Shown piece by piece: positions 22,160 to 33,931 of a DNA stretch of 64,000 bases. The notes below the pieces were generated by a model. It was given only the letters and a program-made list of their open reading frames with translations, did not search any database and was not told the origin of the DNA. Source of the DNA: Mytilus californianus (Eukaryota; Mollusca; Bivalvia; Mytilida; Mytilidae). Position 1 is the first letter of the stretch; every line of letters begins with the position of its first letter. Position numbers and translations under genes: made by a program. The stretch lies in the NCBI RefSeq assembly GCF_021869535.1, contig NW_026262668.1, positions 136,635,635 through 136,699,634 on the forward strand. The letters are read 5' to 3'.

Positions 22160-23640
22160 TAATCAATCAAAAAAATAAAAGTGAATTTACGACACAAACT
22201 TTTTTTTTGTCTGCATGGTAACTCATGCGTGAAATTATGCGCAGTCGAATAGTCCCGATCCCCCTCAATTATGATTCCTTTAGTTTCACATACAATGTAG
22301 CTTATGTATATGTAAGAGAATATGAAAGGGATTATCATTCTCTTACAAACTTAGAATATAGCAAAGTGCTCTCGACCAATGAACGTGTAGAATTTGGTGT
22401 TCCTTAATTGTGAAAAATGAAAGTAAATCATGTTCTTAGTAAGAAATTATCCTTTTGTTTAGGCCTATTTACAGTTCAAAACAAAGAATTTCTATAAATG
22501 AGTTACAACTTCCTGAAGCCCAGTAGGATTATTGATTGAAAGTTAAATTTTGAAACAAACAAAAATGATCAAAATAACTTTGAAGTTTACTTATGCAATA
22601 CAATTGATACCGTTTGTGTTATTATGTGAATATTTAGAACTTTCAAATTACATTAAAATAAGCAATATCAAGAAGAAAAAAAACCTTTTAAAATAACCTA
22701 AATCTTTATCTACATGTATTACGCTTATCAAAACTCAGATTACTGTATTTGCAGTTAGTAAGAATAGTCATTTCCAAAATAACGGTACATACATGTACAG
22801 GAAATTGAATTTACTTTTGAATTTCCTATAAAAAGCAATTTCTTTCAACATTTCAATTTTAGTTAATTCAGTAGTATTTAATGTAAAGAGCTAGAATAGA
22901 ATTGGCTGTGGAATACAATTTAGTCGTTACCCTGCTTTTGAATTTATTAAATTGAACTGTAAATAATTAAAAAGATAATTCCTCACTAAAATATTACACA
23001 ATTTACACTCGTACTCACAATTAGGAAACTTATACAATTTCTACAATTTCATTGTAACGTTGTGTCATCTAATGTCAAAAACTCAATTTATTAAAATTTC
23101 CCAAATTAAAAGTAAGTCCTTACATCACTAAGACCAATACATAAATGAAATGCTTAAAAGGGAAGTCATCCATTAGTTATAAACATTGCACTGACAATGA
23201 AACAAATTCTTGAATTAAACCCATCAAGAGGTCATTTGAGCCTTGAGCTCTTTACAATATTCTAAACCACCAATATAATGTAAAACAAGAATTTACTGTG
23301 AGGTTAAGTGGTTAACAACAACATTCTCTAAAGCAAAACTCACACACAAAATTTAACTCAATCTAATTAAAATATAGAACTCGGATTTCGTTATACTGCA
23401 TACGAGATCTAACAACTACCCGTATAAGGTTTCACTTCTGACGGATTTTGCATGTGACTTTTTTAACCAATCAGAATTCTAATTATCGAATCTGAACAGC
23501 GCACGCGGAACATATATACTTAAATGAGGTTCATTGAAAGGTCCCGAGGGTATCTAAAAATAAAAACAATGGGACTTAAAATTTATCGCTTCGATTGTTA
23601 ATCGTTTGGAAATAGTTTTTAAATCTCTTTCATTTTGTAA
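22160..23640. other. Gene-free stretch with a distant inverted-repeat arm
   Basis: AT-rich with no gene evidence. It includes the 55-bp segment 23359-23413, which has a perfect inverted copy at 34746-34800, and a CCAAT-like TTAACCAATCAGAATTCT at about 23463. Confidence 0.45.
23359..23413. repeat. 55-bp inverted repeat, left copy
   Basis: It begins CAATCTAATTAAAATATAGA and ends GCATACGAGATCTAAC. It is identical, base for base, to the reverse complement of 34746-34800. Both copies are followed on the same side, at 50-90 bp, by an ACCAATCAGAAT motif, suggesting two insertions of one element or the ends of one large element. Confidence 0.8.
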
Positions 23641-24480
23641 CTATAGCCATGAATATTTGAAATATGTGACGTTTGTCATAGTTTTCAGATGTGCCTCATA
23701 TGCTTTATGACTTGAGGTCGGATGGTAATCGTGGAAATTAAAGAGTACAGGAAACACTGTTAAACTGTACACTATAGCGGTGCTTCCCTCTGCCAGATGT
23801 GGATCAAGGATCTTGATAAGGGGGTGCACACTATGCATAGCTTGAATGGGACATGTAAAAAGTCTAAGCATTGATAAACCATACATATATATGTGTAGCG
23901 CCACAAGCACCCCCCTCCCCAACCTCGGCTTGCATACAAGAAAAAAAACCTGTCCTCTATTAGCTGCTCTGGTGAAGTTTTTTTTAGCTCAGTTGGTAGA
24001 GTCTACTAGAGAGGTGTCTTACTGTTCTATTTTTGTGAACTGTCAGGGGGGAGGGGCTCTTTTATTTTGTATCTAGTAATAAAAAAATCTTAGGTAGTTG
24101 GCTATATATTTAAATACACGTGTATTTCCTATACAATTCCCATGCTGTAGTGAATACATATATACCAAAAAACAATCCTAGTCTATCATTGACATAATAA
24201 TTGATATTTTTACTGCTTGTTTGCTAGACACCTTCCTTCATTAGAATACATCAATTCAAAAATTCATCAATAGAACTAAATTTTATTATTTTTTTCTTAT
24301 ATGTACCTTTTATTAATCTTAAAATCTAGATAAAAAAAGTGGCAAGGTTAAGACCTATACTTTAACAAGAGTGTATAAGCTGAAATGCTTGCCTGCTTTA
24401 CATATGATTGAATGTATGTTGAAAGTCTGTTATATGAAGGTTTCACTACAAGCATCATATAAACTGAACATTATCCATGG
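23641..24480. other. Gene-free stretch with repeat fragments
   Basis: It includes GCCAGATGTGGATCAAGGAT, then AAGGGGGTGCACAC (23790-23830), which resembles the GGATCCAG...GGGGGCCC type unit at 29208. It also includes a tRNA A-box-like TAGCTCAGTTGGTAGAG at about 23984 that has no B box. Confidence 0.4.
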
Positions 24481-25335
24481 TTATTAGGTCAAGGTCAGAT
24501 GAACCATCACTATAAACTGCTGAGTCTGAATTCAAAAGGACCATATTTTGTGCACAACCAGTAAGGTAGAGCACAGATGTTACTTGTCAGGACTAAACAT
24601 AATCAGGACAGTACTTAACTGTACTTGACTTTAGTCTAGACTTTACTTAATCAGTCTAAATGAATACTTGATAATCTTGGTGTAGTCTGAATATGGTCTC
24701 GACCAGTCTTGACTTGGTCTGAATCAGCCAATCTATCTATATATACATATACATAAAATCATCAGACCGGAATAAAATTCGAATTCGAAAATCTGATTTG
24801 CTGGACTGATAGACAGACGGACAGAGTGCAAACCTAAAGTCCCCTGGACTAATAACCAGGTATTTTGTAATATCAATATATGAATTAGATGCATGTAGCT
24901 GACTAAGCTGTGAATTTAGCTCGAACAGAAAATTCTTGCTTTTTTACCTTTTAAATAAATCCTTACATTTATAGCAATAAACCAGACTTCCAAATAACCT
25001 TGCATTTTGTAAGATCAATATATGATTGAGATAGCTGTGGAGTTTTATTAAAATCCAAGTTAATTTGAAAAAGTTATAGACATTTTTAAAAGTGACTATC
25101 TGAATTTAGTCCAAAATGAAAATTCTAGCTTTTCTTACCTTTTAATCAAATTTTTAAATTTGAAACCAATAAACTAAATTATCAATAACCTGTCATTTTA
25201 TAAGATCAATATATAATTGACATAGATGGGCTGATTCAGGCTGGGTCAAGACCAGTTGAGATTAAATGTAAAGTTCAAAACTGATTCGAGCATTGGTCAA
25301 GACTGGTCAAGCATTTGTGGAGACTTATATATTCA
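24481..25335. repeat. Degenerate dispersed repeats with about 200-bp duplication
   Basis: Two degenerate copies (about 24843-25005 and 25006-25215) share AAGATCAATATATGATTGA, GCTTTTTTACCTTTTAAATA-type and CCAATAAACTA-type pieces. Before them lies an acttGACTTGGTCT/GTCTAGAC-rich stretch and a GACAGACGGACAGAG piece. Non-coding. Confidence 0.45.
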
Positions 25336-25535
25336 GACATAAATTAGGCCATTAGTTTTCTAGTTTGAATTGTTTTACATTTGTCATTTCGGGGCCTTTT
25401 ATTGCTATGCGGTATGGGCTTTGCTCATTGTTGAAGGCCGTATGGTGACCTATAGTTGTTCATTTCTGTCATTTGGTCTTTTGTGGAGAGTTGCCTCATT
25501 GGCAATCATACATTGTACCACATCCTCTTATTTTT
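25336..25535 (+). mobile_element. RT-A 3' terminal fragment, nested
   Basis: It contains TTAGGCCATTAGTTTTCTAG, TTTGTCATTTCGGGGCCTTT, GCGGTATGGGCTTTGCTCAT, GAAGGCCGTATGGTGACCTA and a GAGAGTTGCCTCATTGGCAA end. It is inserted in the repeat stretch that resumes at about 25540 with GTCTAGAC/GTCTTGTCAAG sequence. About 200 bp, strongly 5'-truncated. Confidence 0.75.
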
Positions 25536-25599
25536 ATATTTACCAAGATTATCAAGTACTAAATCTGACTTAAGTAAGTCTAGACAAAGGTCAACTACA

Positions 25600-26300
25600 T
25601 TTAAGTACTGTTGAGTCTTGTCAAGTAAAATCTGGCATGAAAATGAGGGATAGGTCAAATGAAACTTGCCAGACAAGACATGAACACCTTATAATTATTC
25701 CATATGCAGAATATAGTGGCCCTATTGCTTCAAATGTCTGCAAAACAGACCAAAATCATAAATAATAAATGTCATATAATGAATCATAAAAAAGGTCAAG
25801 GTCAGAAAAAAAATGCCCGTGTCGGACATGTTCACCTTAAAATCATTCCATACACCAAATGTAGAGGCCTAATTGCTATTCTCCGAGAAATAGACTAAAC
25901 CACAACAACTAAATATTGAACCATGAAAAAGAGGTCAAGGTTCGATGAAAACTGCTAGTCCAACATGCACATGTACATCTAACAATTATTCCATACACCA
26001 AATATAGTTGACCTATTGCTTATAGAATCTGAGATACAGTCTTGACCATAATACATTTGTAAGTGAAAATTTCACATGAGAAAAAAGCATGATTTTTATT
26101 CAAGCAGTCACTGAACCATAAAAATTAGGTCAATGACAATGGACATTTGATGGACAAACTTAGTGACTACACATAAGGTACATGTACACAAAAATGTATC
26201 TGTGTACAAAGTATGAAACATCCAGGTCATCTATCTTCTGAAATATCAAACTTTATTCAAATAGTTCATGCTGCTGCATGATTATGCTGATTGTAAACCC
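25600..26300 (+). repeat. Tandem GTCAAGGTCA-type dispersed repeat, copy 1
   Basis: Three to four degenerate subunits, each with GAACCATAAAAA/GAGGTCAAGG, GACATGTTCACCTTA-type, ATTCCATACACCAAATATAG and GACCTATTGCTTATAG. They end in GTATGAAACATCCAGGTCAT. I recognise the pattern from other bivalve genomes. Non-coding. Confidence 0.65.
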
Positions 26301-26850
26301 TAAGTGTCGCATTTTGCAACAATGGTCTCAGGTGACACAAAAACTATTTCAATCACATTTCATGTGCCTGCACCAAGCATAAACCCTGTTGTAGACTTGT
26401 AGTACATGTTGCATGGCATATAGTTTTTTTTTTTATTTTTAGAATTGTGTATTGAATGCATATGACAGATCTATATAAAATAGATGTGGTACATGTAGTG
26501 ATGTACATGTACATGAATGATTATCACAGACACAATGAACAATATATTTCTGCAAAATTTATTCACTACATTTATAGACACATTAAAGACTAGAGCTTGA
26601 CATATTGCATAGACAATTGCCTTTCCTTCTATTGAAGCCTTATATATACATGTAGGTTTCATTCTAGATGTCATTTAATTATTTTTTGCTATTTCAGTTG
26701 CTGTCAGTCTACTACAAAGCAGGGTTAATATTCATATCACATTAACATATTCTCGTCCTGAATATGCATATTAATTTGCCACTGGACTGTAAGCAGCTAT
26801 CCATCATGACATATATATATATAAACGTTTCATGTATAGTATCTCTTCTT
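26301..26850. other. Spacer
   Basis: AT-rich with no gene. It carries a decayed GCCACTGGAC unit at about 26760-26810 (TATGCATATTAATTTGCCAC) and a short (TA)n at 26811-26822. Confidence 0.4.
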
Positions 26851-26859
26851 GTTCATATG

Positions 26860-27375
26860 TAAATTTTGACCTACTGCTTTATATATTTTTTTGTAGAATC
26901 TGAGAAATGGAATTAACCACAATTTGCACAAAAAATTAACCTGAATCACTGATGGGTGAAATGAGGTTGGGGGTCACATGAACTCCGGCTTTTGTTTGAT
27001 TTTATTTTTACCTAATATATATATACCTTAATGTTTTATTTAGATATCTGTAGACTTATAAGTTGAAAAAAATTGAGAGACAAGTTGAACCCTGTCTGAC
27101 AACACATGTAAACCTTAGATCCCATACATGTATACCAAATATAGTTATCATATTTTTTATAATATGCCACAAATTCACTTGATAAAATCACTACACATGT
27201 AGTGTTTTAAGGAGTCGCTGAACAATGAAAATGGGGATAAGGACAATGGACATATGACTTGACAGAAACTTCTAAGCATAAGGATTCTTTATATATTATG
27301 ATTTTAAGTATGAAAAATCCATGATTTCTACCCTCTGAAATATAAAACTTTATATAAATAGTAAATGTTGTTGTC
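26860..27375 (+). repeat. GTCAAGGTCA-type dispersed repeat, copy 2 (decayed)
   Basis: It shares ACCAAATATAGTTATCATAT, then GTCGCTGAACAATGAAAATG, GGACAATGGACATATGACTT and AAGTATGAAAAATCCATGAT, in the same order as copy 1 (25600-26300), with many substitutions. Confidence 0.55.
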
Positions 27376-28284
27376 CGATTAGCATTTCATGTCTTGCATG
27401 TCTTGTATTCTGAAACTTTTGTCACAGACAGGACAAAACTGGAGACCTTGGAGGAATTAAGCTTCCTTATAAGCCTCATTGTGATAGTCAGTAAAAAAAG
27501 GTACATTTATCTGGATGAAATGAACAAGGAAGATATAATAAGTGCATGTAGTCTTCAGTTCCAGAACAGACATAGTTGTCAGAAAAATTATTTTTTAATT
27601 ATCTGGTTTGTCCGTTCAAATAAAGACAGAAGAAATCTATCTATTACTAACTGTTCTGAACTGCATTTTATTTAATGAACTTATAGCACTGTCAACATGT
27701 ACAATGTACTTGACAAGCAACAATCTTTTAGTTCACAAGTACAACAGCTTGATCCATATGTGATCCAAAATGTGCAGAATGCTATTATGGTGGGAGGTTC
27801 AACTTCACTTTATACTTCTCAACATTACTTTGAATATTAAATCCTATATCACCTTCATTGCTGGTGATCATCATGTCCTGTACATGTAGAACTTATTTTA
27901 AAACTTTTATTGGAAACCAGATTGGTCAAATATGTCTTCATAACGAGTTGAAAATATAGAATGTCTACGACTAGGTTCCGTGGCTACCAAAGATTTAAAG
28001 AATGCCTGTTGATTGTATATGACTGTTACATGTATAAATGAAAAAGGCTTTTATATCTTTGCTTTTGTACAGACATCATTGACATTTATACATGTATAAG
28101 CAAACAATTTGCATTTCCTGGCATATCTATTTGTTTGGTGGCTGAACATTTCCAAATGCATATTTCATGTTTTCCAAATGCATAATTCATGTTTTCTGAT
28201 GAAAATGCTGTTGCTTCCAGTTGATACAGATTCTATAGCTGAGCCAGTGTCTGTCCATTTCTTTATGTCTGGCATGTGTGTGAA
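27376..28284 (-). other. Stretch without a clear gene; possible 3' UTR of the 28285 exon
   Basis: Reading on the minus strand, an AATAAA hexamer lies at 27672-27667, about 615 nt past the candidate stop at 28285. A Cys-rich minus-strand patch (FCPVCDKSF, about 27395-27450) resembles half a zinc finger, but its frame is broken upstream. Confidence 0.25.
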
Positions 28285-28383
28285 TTATTCACAGTGACTC
28301 TCAATTTCATTTCTCCAAACTTTCTGTGTCTGATTCCTTTCCATCACCATGAAGCTATATAGACCAGGGAAGAATGTCTGCTC
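28285..28383 (-). CDS. Candidate minus-strand terminal exon
   Basis: A polypyrimidine acceptor on the minus strand (gatatttcag|GAG) opens a 32-residue frame: EQTFFPGLYSFMVMERNQ, then TQKVWRNEIESHCE, stop. GC content is higher than in the flanks and no low complexity is seen. No upstream exon could be joined with confidence and the family is not recognised. It might be the 3' end of a gene lying mostly beyond the repeats to the right. Confidence 0.25.
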   Translation of the reverse strand, partial: EQTFFPGLYSFMVMERNQTQKVWRNEIESHCE

Positions 28384-29205
28384 CTGAAATATCAATTTAA
28401 ATATATTTATGGAATATTCAAAACAATGCTGACTCCATTATAAAGCTTATTTAAGATTATTTAACATCCATTTCAAAGGATCTCATTTATTTTTTTTTCT
28501 TTAATAATTATTACTAGCTTTTCCAGACTAAAAGGTGAAGAAAAAATGTACATGCATGTTTGTTTAGGGTTTCCCTACCTACATGTACATACCCTGTTAC
28601 TTAATACTAGTGTTTATTCAAACACATTTTAATTGATATGTTCCTCTGGTTAATGACAGAATGTTTTATTGTCCTTAAATAAATGTTACTTATAGAGATA
28701 GGTTATCTAAAGTAAATTTATAAATTGACATTGTGAGTCCATTTCTAGGTCCCACATCTTCTTATCTTTGAACATTTTTTTGGGGAAATAAAAACACTGG
28801 CCCTTCAGTAATTCTTTATGGGATTAGTCCTTGAGGTGTGGATTCCCTAATTAAATTTGTACGTATTTATTATCAGAATCAGTACACAAATCTTGAAACT
28901 TGTATTTCATTTCATTTCACATTTGTACTTTTTGTTAAGCATCATCATTTCCAGACATTAATTTTATAAGAAACCTATTGATTTTGTTTGATGGTTGGTT
29001 GTTTTCTGAACAATTTAACATACATGTATGTACTATGATAGAGATAGCCTCATCTGTCTTGTTCTTCTATATATTGATTAAGTATATGTTTTGGACATGT
29101 TGAAAGTAAAGAGAGAGCCTCAGAGTATTCTATCAGTCAAGAGCATAATTACTTAAACAAGTCTTCAAAATTATTTATACTAGTAATGTAACGAATAAAA
29201 ACAAT
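28384..29205. other. Gene-free stretch
   Basis: AT-rich sequence with several ACATGTACAT-type short motifs. No gene, element boundary or RNA could be supported. Confidence 0.35.
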
Positions 29206-29207
29206 GC

Positions 29208-29343
29208 AGTGGCGGCCCCAGAAATTTTCATAAGGGGGGCCTTTACAGCCATGCTTCAGTGATTCCCTATATGATCAACAAAATTTTTCACAAAAAAGGG
29301 GGCCCAGGCCCTCTGGGCTCCCCCTCTAAATCCGCCTCTGCAA
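29208..29343. mobile_element. MITE-like unit with GGGGGCC/GGGCCC blocks
   Basis: It starts CAGTGGCGGCCCCAGAAATT, then AAGGGGGGCC, and ends GGGGGCCCAGGCCCTCTGGG, then CCTCTAAATCCGCCTCTG. The two ends are imperfect inverted copies (CAGTGGCGG... / ...CCGCCTCTG). I recognise this GGCGGATCCAG-type unit as common in bivalves. Confidence 0.55.
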
Positions 29344-29372
29344 AGTTACTCGTGTAGTTAAAGCTAAATATT

Positions 29373-29840
29373 TGAGCATGAAAGACTACAATAAATGGGG
29401 AATGTGTCCATAGGACACAGATGATGCCCACTCTTGCAGATCATATAAACAGACGTAACTGAAGAACGGTAAAAGTGATGCTACCCAAATTTGTGCTTGG
29501 TCTGAGTTTTGTGGTAATACGTATTGTGTATAAGTTTCATAACATTTGGTTGAGGCAAACTAAAGTTAGAGAATGGAAATGAAAAATTCAGCAATTTTAC
29601 CATTTGTAAAGGGGCATAACTGTGGAAAGGTTAAAGTGACGCCAATAAAATTGAAAGTTCGTCTGTGTTTTGTGGTAATAAGCATTGTGTATCAGTTTCA
29701 TAACATTTGGTTGATGCAAACTAAAGTTAGAGAAAGGAAACCAACTTTGGGATGTACGGACGGACGCACGGACAGATGGACAAGGGTAAAACTTAATGCC
29801 CCCTCAGCTACGTATACTGCGGGGCATAACAATGTACTTT
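29373..29840 (+). repeat. Two about 175-bp units with ACGGACGG tail
   Basis: The units at about 29450-29580 and 29615-29740 share GTTTTGTGGTAATA, GCATTGTGTATCAGTTTCAT and AACATTTGGTTGA.GCAAAC, then TAAAGTTAGAGAA. They are followed by GGATGTACGGACGGACGCAC and a CTGCGGGGCATAAC end. The layout parallels 2674-3330. Confidence 0.65.
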
Positions 29841-30229
29841 CTGTAATTTCAGATATCTGGTTAACATACATGTACATGAACAGGATGAAGTTATTTTTCT
29901 CACAAAGCATTTAACTAATATTTAATGAACACTGAAACACTAATTGCCATTCTGACCCACTGTGGCCGAGTCCAAGAATAGTGAACAATTAATTTCTTTC
30001 TTGGCAGAAAATTTCTCCTAACAATTATCTGGTGCACCACATGATATCTACATGTATCAGTGTGTGACAGAAGTAAAAAAATATGCTGATATTAAAAAAT
30101 TCTTCAGCATGTGCCGGCGTAGGTATACATGTATATCTTTGCAAGTACACAGTAGAATATCATTATGGTCTATATACTATTACTAATGAATTTAGATATA
30201 TCTGATCCCATATCTTCATTGACATTGTA
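29841..30229. other. Short gene-free stretch before the foldback element
   Basis: No gene or repeat is recognised in this stretch. Its last bases lead into the 9-bp target duplication at 30230-30238. Confidence 0.4.
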
Positions 30230-30238
30230 TAATTTTTT

Positions 30239-30434
30239 GGGTCCCGGTAAAGTGAGAAACGGAACAGAAACGAAACAGAGCGAAACGAAACGAAACATGG
30301 CGAAACGAAACGAAACACAGCGAAACGAAACGAAACACGACGAAACGAAACGAAACATGTAAATTGAGAAACGAAACACAACGAAACGAAACAAAATCTG
30401 TATTTAGAGGAACCTATAGAAAATCTTCCTGACA
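30239..30434 (+). repeat. Foldback element left inverted arm
   Basis: After the terminal GGGTCCCGG come AGTGAGAAACGGAACAG and four 22-bp CGAAACGAAAC subrepeats, then TTGAGAAACGAAACAC and an inner end at ATAGAAAATCTTCCTGAC. Short GAAAC-rich frames on both strands are repeat artefacts. Confidence 0.85.
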
Positions 30435-31127
30435 TAGCCGAAGATCAGTGTGGGTTTAGAGGGCCCTTTTGATTGATATTACCTAATCGTTTGCTTAAAA
30501 ATCGTAAAAAAAAACAACATTGGTGGTAACTATGTTTATCTTTTTGGACAATTATGCCTCCCCCTTTCCTTAAACTCTGGATCTGTCTCTCCTTTTTTAT
30601 ATATGTATACAAAAGATCTCGTTTAATCCAAAGAGAACGTGTGAATAACGGTTTATTCGAACACACATTACACACTGGGATTAACTTCACTGATTGCCGC
30701 ACTAGAAAGGACGCATTACATATACCAGTTCTATTGCGCTTTGTATATTTCTATGCTTTATAGTCCCACACATTGTTATCATATATTAGTATGTATAACT
30801 TTTCATTCGATCACGTCTGTTAATATCATTGTATATGCAATAATCTGCAATAGGTTTTTATCATTTATTGTTTATGAGTTTGTGCCAAGAAAGGTATTTG
30901 ATTCATGAATGAAACACTTACATGTACGTATCCCAAGTGAAATAACCATAGCCAAAATATGTAAATGATATGGACACTTTGCCATACATAACTTTAGGTA
31001 GTAGGATCCAAATGTTCAAGTTGGATGCATTCACCCTATATGTGGCTACAACATTGTCAAGTCCGACCTGGGACGTCAAAGGCGGGGATTGACCACGTTG
31101 CGACCTGACGTCTCTTTTGAAAGTACA

Positions 31128-31150
31128 TAATAATAATAATAATAATAATA
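31128..31150 (+). repeat. (AAT)n microsatellite
   Basis: About seven uninterrupted AAT units inside the foldback element, just after the segment GGGATTGACCACGTTGCGAC. Confidence 0.85.
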
Positions 31151-32505
31151 TCTTTATTTAGAGAGAGTAACTCATTTGGATTACATGTGACCTTTAAAAT
31201 ATTTAAACCGAGAATCAAATCAGTTTAGAACTGAATAGTTTGCTTAAAAGTGACCTAGTGACCCGAGGCAATTTTTAATCGTGACCTTGTGATCTTAAGT
31301 GGTATTGGAGCACAGTCACTTTTCTCCTTTTATTCATACAATATTGTATGTTCGACTCGTCATGTTCTACTTTCTTTTTTAAACTTACGGTACCGAATAT
31401 TGTGTTTTGTTATTCGCCATTTATCTTGACAGACGCGTGTTACTAGGTATAGTATCTACCACATTTTCAAAAGATAAGCTACGAAGTACATACAGCATCT
31501 CCATACAGTTGAAGTCGATGGTACCTGTTGTAAGTAGTTTAAAAGGTTAATATGAATTGAACTTGTATTAAACGAGATTATGTCTTGCCTGATTTGCAAC
31601 AAAATGAAAGAAGAAGAATGTCATCATGGTCATGGACTGCCATAATAAAAAATCTTTGAAACTTAAAAACAAAGAAGAAACGAATACAAACTAGAATATG
31701 TTATAGTGACGAATTAGAAATGGACATATTGTGTAGACACCTATCTATTGTTGAAATTATACTATATGTTGCCTTATAGATGTCCTTAGTTTGTTCTTGT
31801 CGTTTGGTTACTGTCTTATTGACGTGTAACCTACATTTCATACAGTTTTAGTTCCGTTGAGTGTACTTTTGAATCGGTGCATGAAAAATTATAACTAAAC
31901 TGGTTATTGTGTATAGATTAATTGTCTTTCTTTCCCTCAATAATTCTAGGAAGATGAACCAAAGAGAGATGTACACAGACACTTGTTTCTATCAATATGT
32001 AATACATATGAATAGTCGACCTTCCCATGCAGAGATGTACCTAAATTAAAAATATTAATATGTAAACAGAAAATAATGTTACACTTTTCAATCTTTAACT
32101 TCCCATCCCTCCATTTTTTTTTACTGTATTAATTTTAAAGACATGTCGCTTCGAAACAAAATCTGATTGATCTGTAGCTTATCCCCCAAACCTGCTTTGA
32201 TAAAACTTGAATATGTTCCTCATTAAATTCGATCCCAAAACTTAAAAGGCATACATATCTAAATAGTCGTAATTAATTCCATTGAGCACGAAACTATAAT
32301 CCAAATCAGATTTTATTTATTTGGATATTCTAAAATACATTTCTTTTTCGGCAGAAATTACAAAAAAAAATATTATTATCTGGTTTAACTGGGAAACACT
32401 GATTTCAGATGTACATTGTACACAAAAAATAATAAAAATATTTTATGTCCCACCCTTTATGTGGAAAACATATGTTTTAGCATAAAATCGTCTATTTTGG
32501 AGTGA

Positions 32506-33178
32506 AAAAAATTGGATGATTTAAATAAATTAGATGTTTTTGATGGTCTTTTGGATTCTGTTGACAGTTTTGACTTTTCTACTCTAATTAAATGGTCGTT
32601 TGGTGGATCTGAATGCGAATTTTCTACTCTTTACACTACACCTCCACACAATCTTACCAAACAAAAGTTTTCTTATTTAATTAAATGGTCGTTTGGTAAA
32701 TCTGAATGCAAATATATTTGCTGCAATTCATTTAAAGCCTTCTTCTCTAATGTGAAAGGTAAATATGCTAGATATACTTACTGGAGGTGGGATGAGATGA
32801 TTGAAGCTGTTAATTTCCCCTTGATAATATTTATGTACGTTTTGGCAACAAAGTTTATCGACAGGTTGTAGGTATTCCAATGGACACTAATTGCGCCCCT
32901 TTAATAGCAGACTTGTTTTTGTACTGTTATGAATCATAGTTTATGACCACACTAAGTAAAGACCCGTCAAAATTGCATTTAACTGATAAATTCAACAACA
33001 CTTACCTTTATCTTGATGATATTTTTTCGTTAAAAAATCAAGAATTTTCTAAATATACTGCGATATGGGCTTTGCTTATTGTTGAATGCCGTACGGTGAC
33101 CTATAGTTGTTAATTACTATGTCATTTGGTCACTTGTGGAGAGTTGCCTCATTGGCAATCATATCACATCTTCTTTTT
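32506..33178 (+). mobile_element. RT-A reverse transcriptase relic with internal deletion
   Basis: The frame from 32512 encodes an RT palm start (FSTLYTTPPHNL), then SYLIKWSFGKSECKYICC. It contains an internal duplication: LIKWSFG.SEC occurs twice. After a stop and a frame change, YLYLDDIFSLKNQEFSKYT (about 33000-33058) carries the YLDD catalytic box. Directly after it the RT-A 3' terminal sequence starts (GGGCTTTGCTTATTG ... GTTGCCTCATTGGCAATCAT), so the rest of the RT and most of the 3' UTR are deleted. The LYTxxP and YLDD motifs resemble Penelope-like RTs. Confidence 0.7.
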
Positions 33179-33539
33179 TATATTCGCTACATGTACACTC
33201 GGTGATATTTTTTAAATTTTATATGGAATTACACTCCTTTCAAAATCGAGGGTCCGCCCCTAAAGGTAAGAGTACTTTTGAACTGTGCAGTATATCTGAG
33301 GTAGTAAATGCACACCTTTGCTGTGCATTATCCAGATTATAGCACAGTAAGAACAAAGAGATTTAACTCGTGTCATGTGTTAAGTATCCATAGGACAGTA
33401 TGACTCGCTTAAAATATCAAATTTTCATGTTCATTGAATCGCAAATTAAGGTTCAAATTCCTAATTTGGCATACATTTCAAAAAGAACATGTCATAATGA
33501 ACATGTGTATAGTTTTAAGTTGACATGAACACAACTTCG

Positions 33540-33660
33540 TTGTAAATTAATCTATCTTAACAAACAGAATAAACCTAGTATTGGACGGACGGACTGACGG
33601 ACGGCAGCACAGACCAGAAAAGATTATGCCCCACTACCGTAGGCGGTACATAAAAATCCT
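33540..33660 (+). repeat. ACGGACGG-tailed unit fragment
   Basis: GGACGGACGGACTGACGGAC, then GCCCCACTACCGTAGGCGGT and ACATAAAA. It is the same kind of terminus as at 3250-3330 and 29755-29830. Confidence 0.6.
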
Positions 33661-33931
33661 AGTCACAAAGGTAAGAATGGCCAATTTTGTCAGTTGAGGC
33701 TGATATTCAGACGATCCCCATTAACATCTATTCTAATTTCAATGTTCCCTCATTGTTGCACGTGACAAGAAGCCGCTAGAACAGGCTCTGTAGCATAGCT
33801 GACGCACCTAAGCCTCACATTTAACAAAACAAGTTGACTAATTGCAACTAATGCACGAAGATACCAATGTAAATGACGAGTAATTTTTTCAAAGCTGAAT
33901 GGAAAATTCGGTGTCTTCATGCACATATCTC

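Noticed and set aside
23984..24005. tRNA-like A box TAGCTCAGTTGGTAGAG
   Set aside because: No B box (GGTTCGAATCC type), anticodon stem or acceptor stem follows; at best a tRNA-derived relic.
27394..27560. Zinc-finger-like FCPVCDKSF on the minus strand
   Set aside because: Only one Cys pair, no spaced histidines, a stop just upstream and a repeat copy directly adjoining; too little to call.
29573..29914. 113-residue forward frame ending in an ACGGACGG-derived peptide
   Set aside because: It runs through the two tandem 175-bp repeat units and their tail, a dispersed non-coding repeat.
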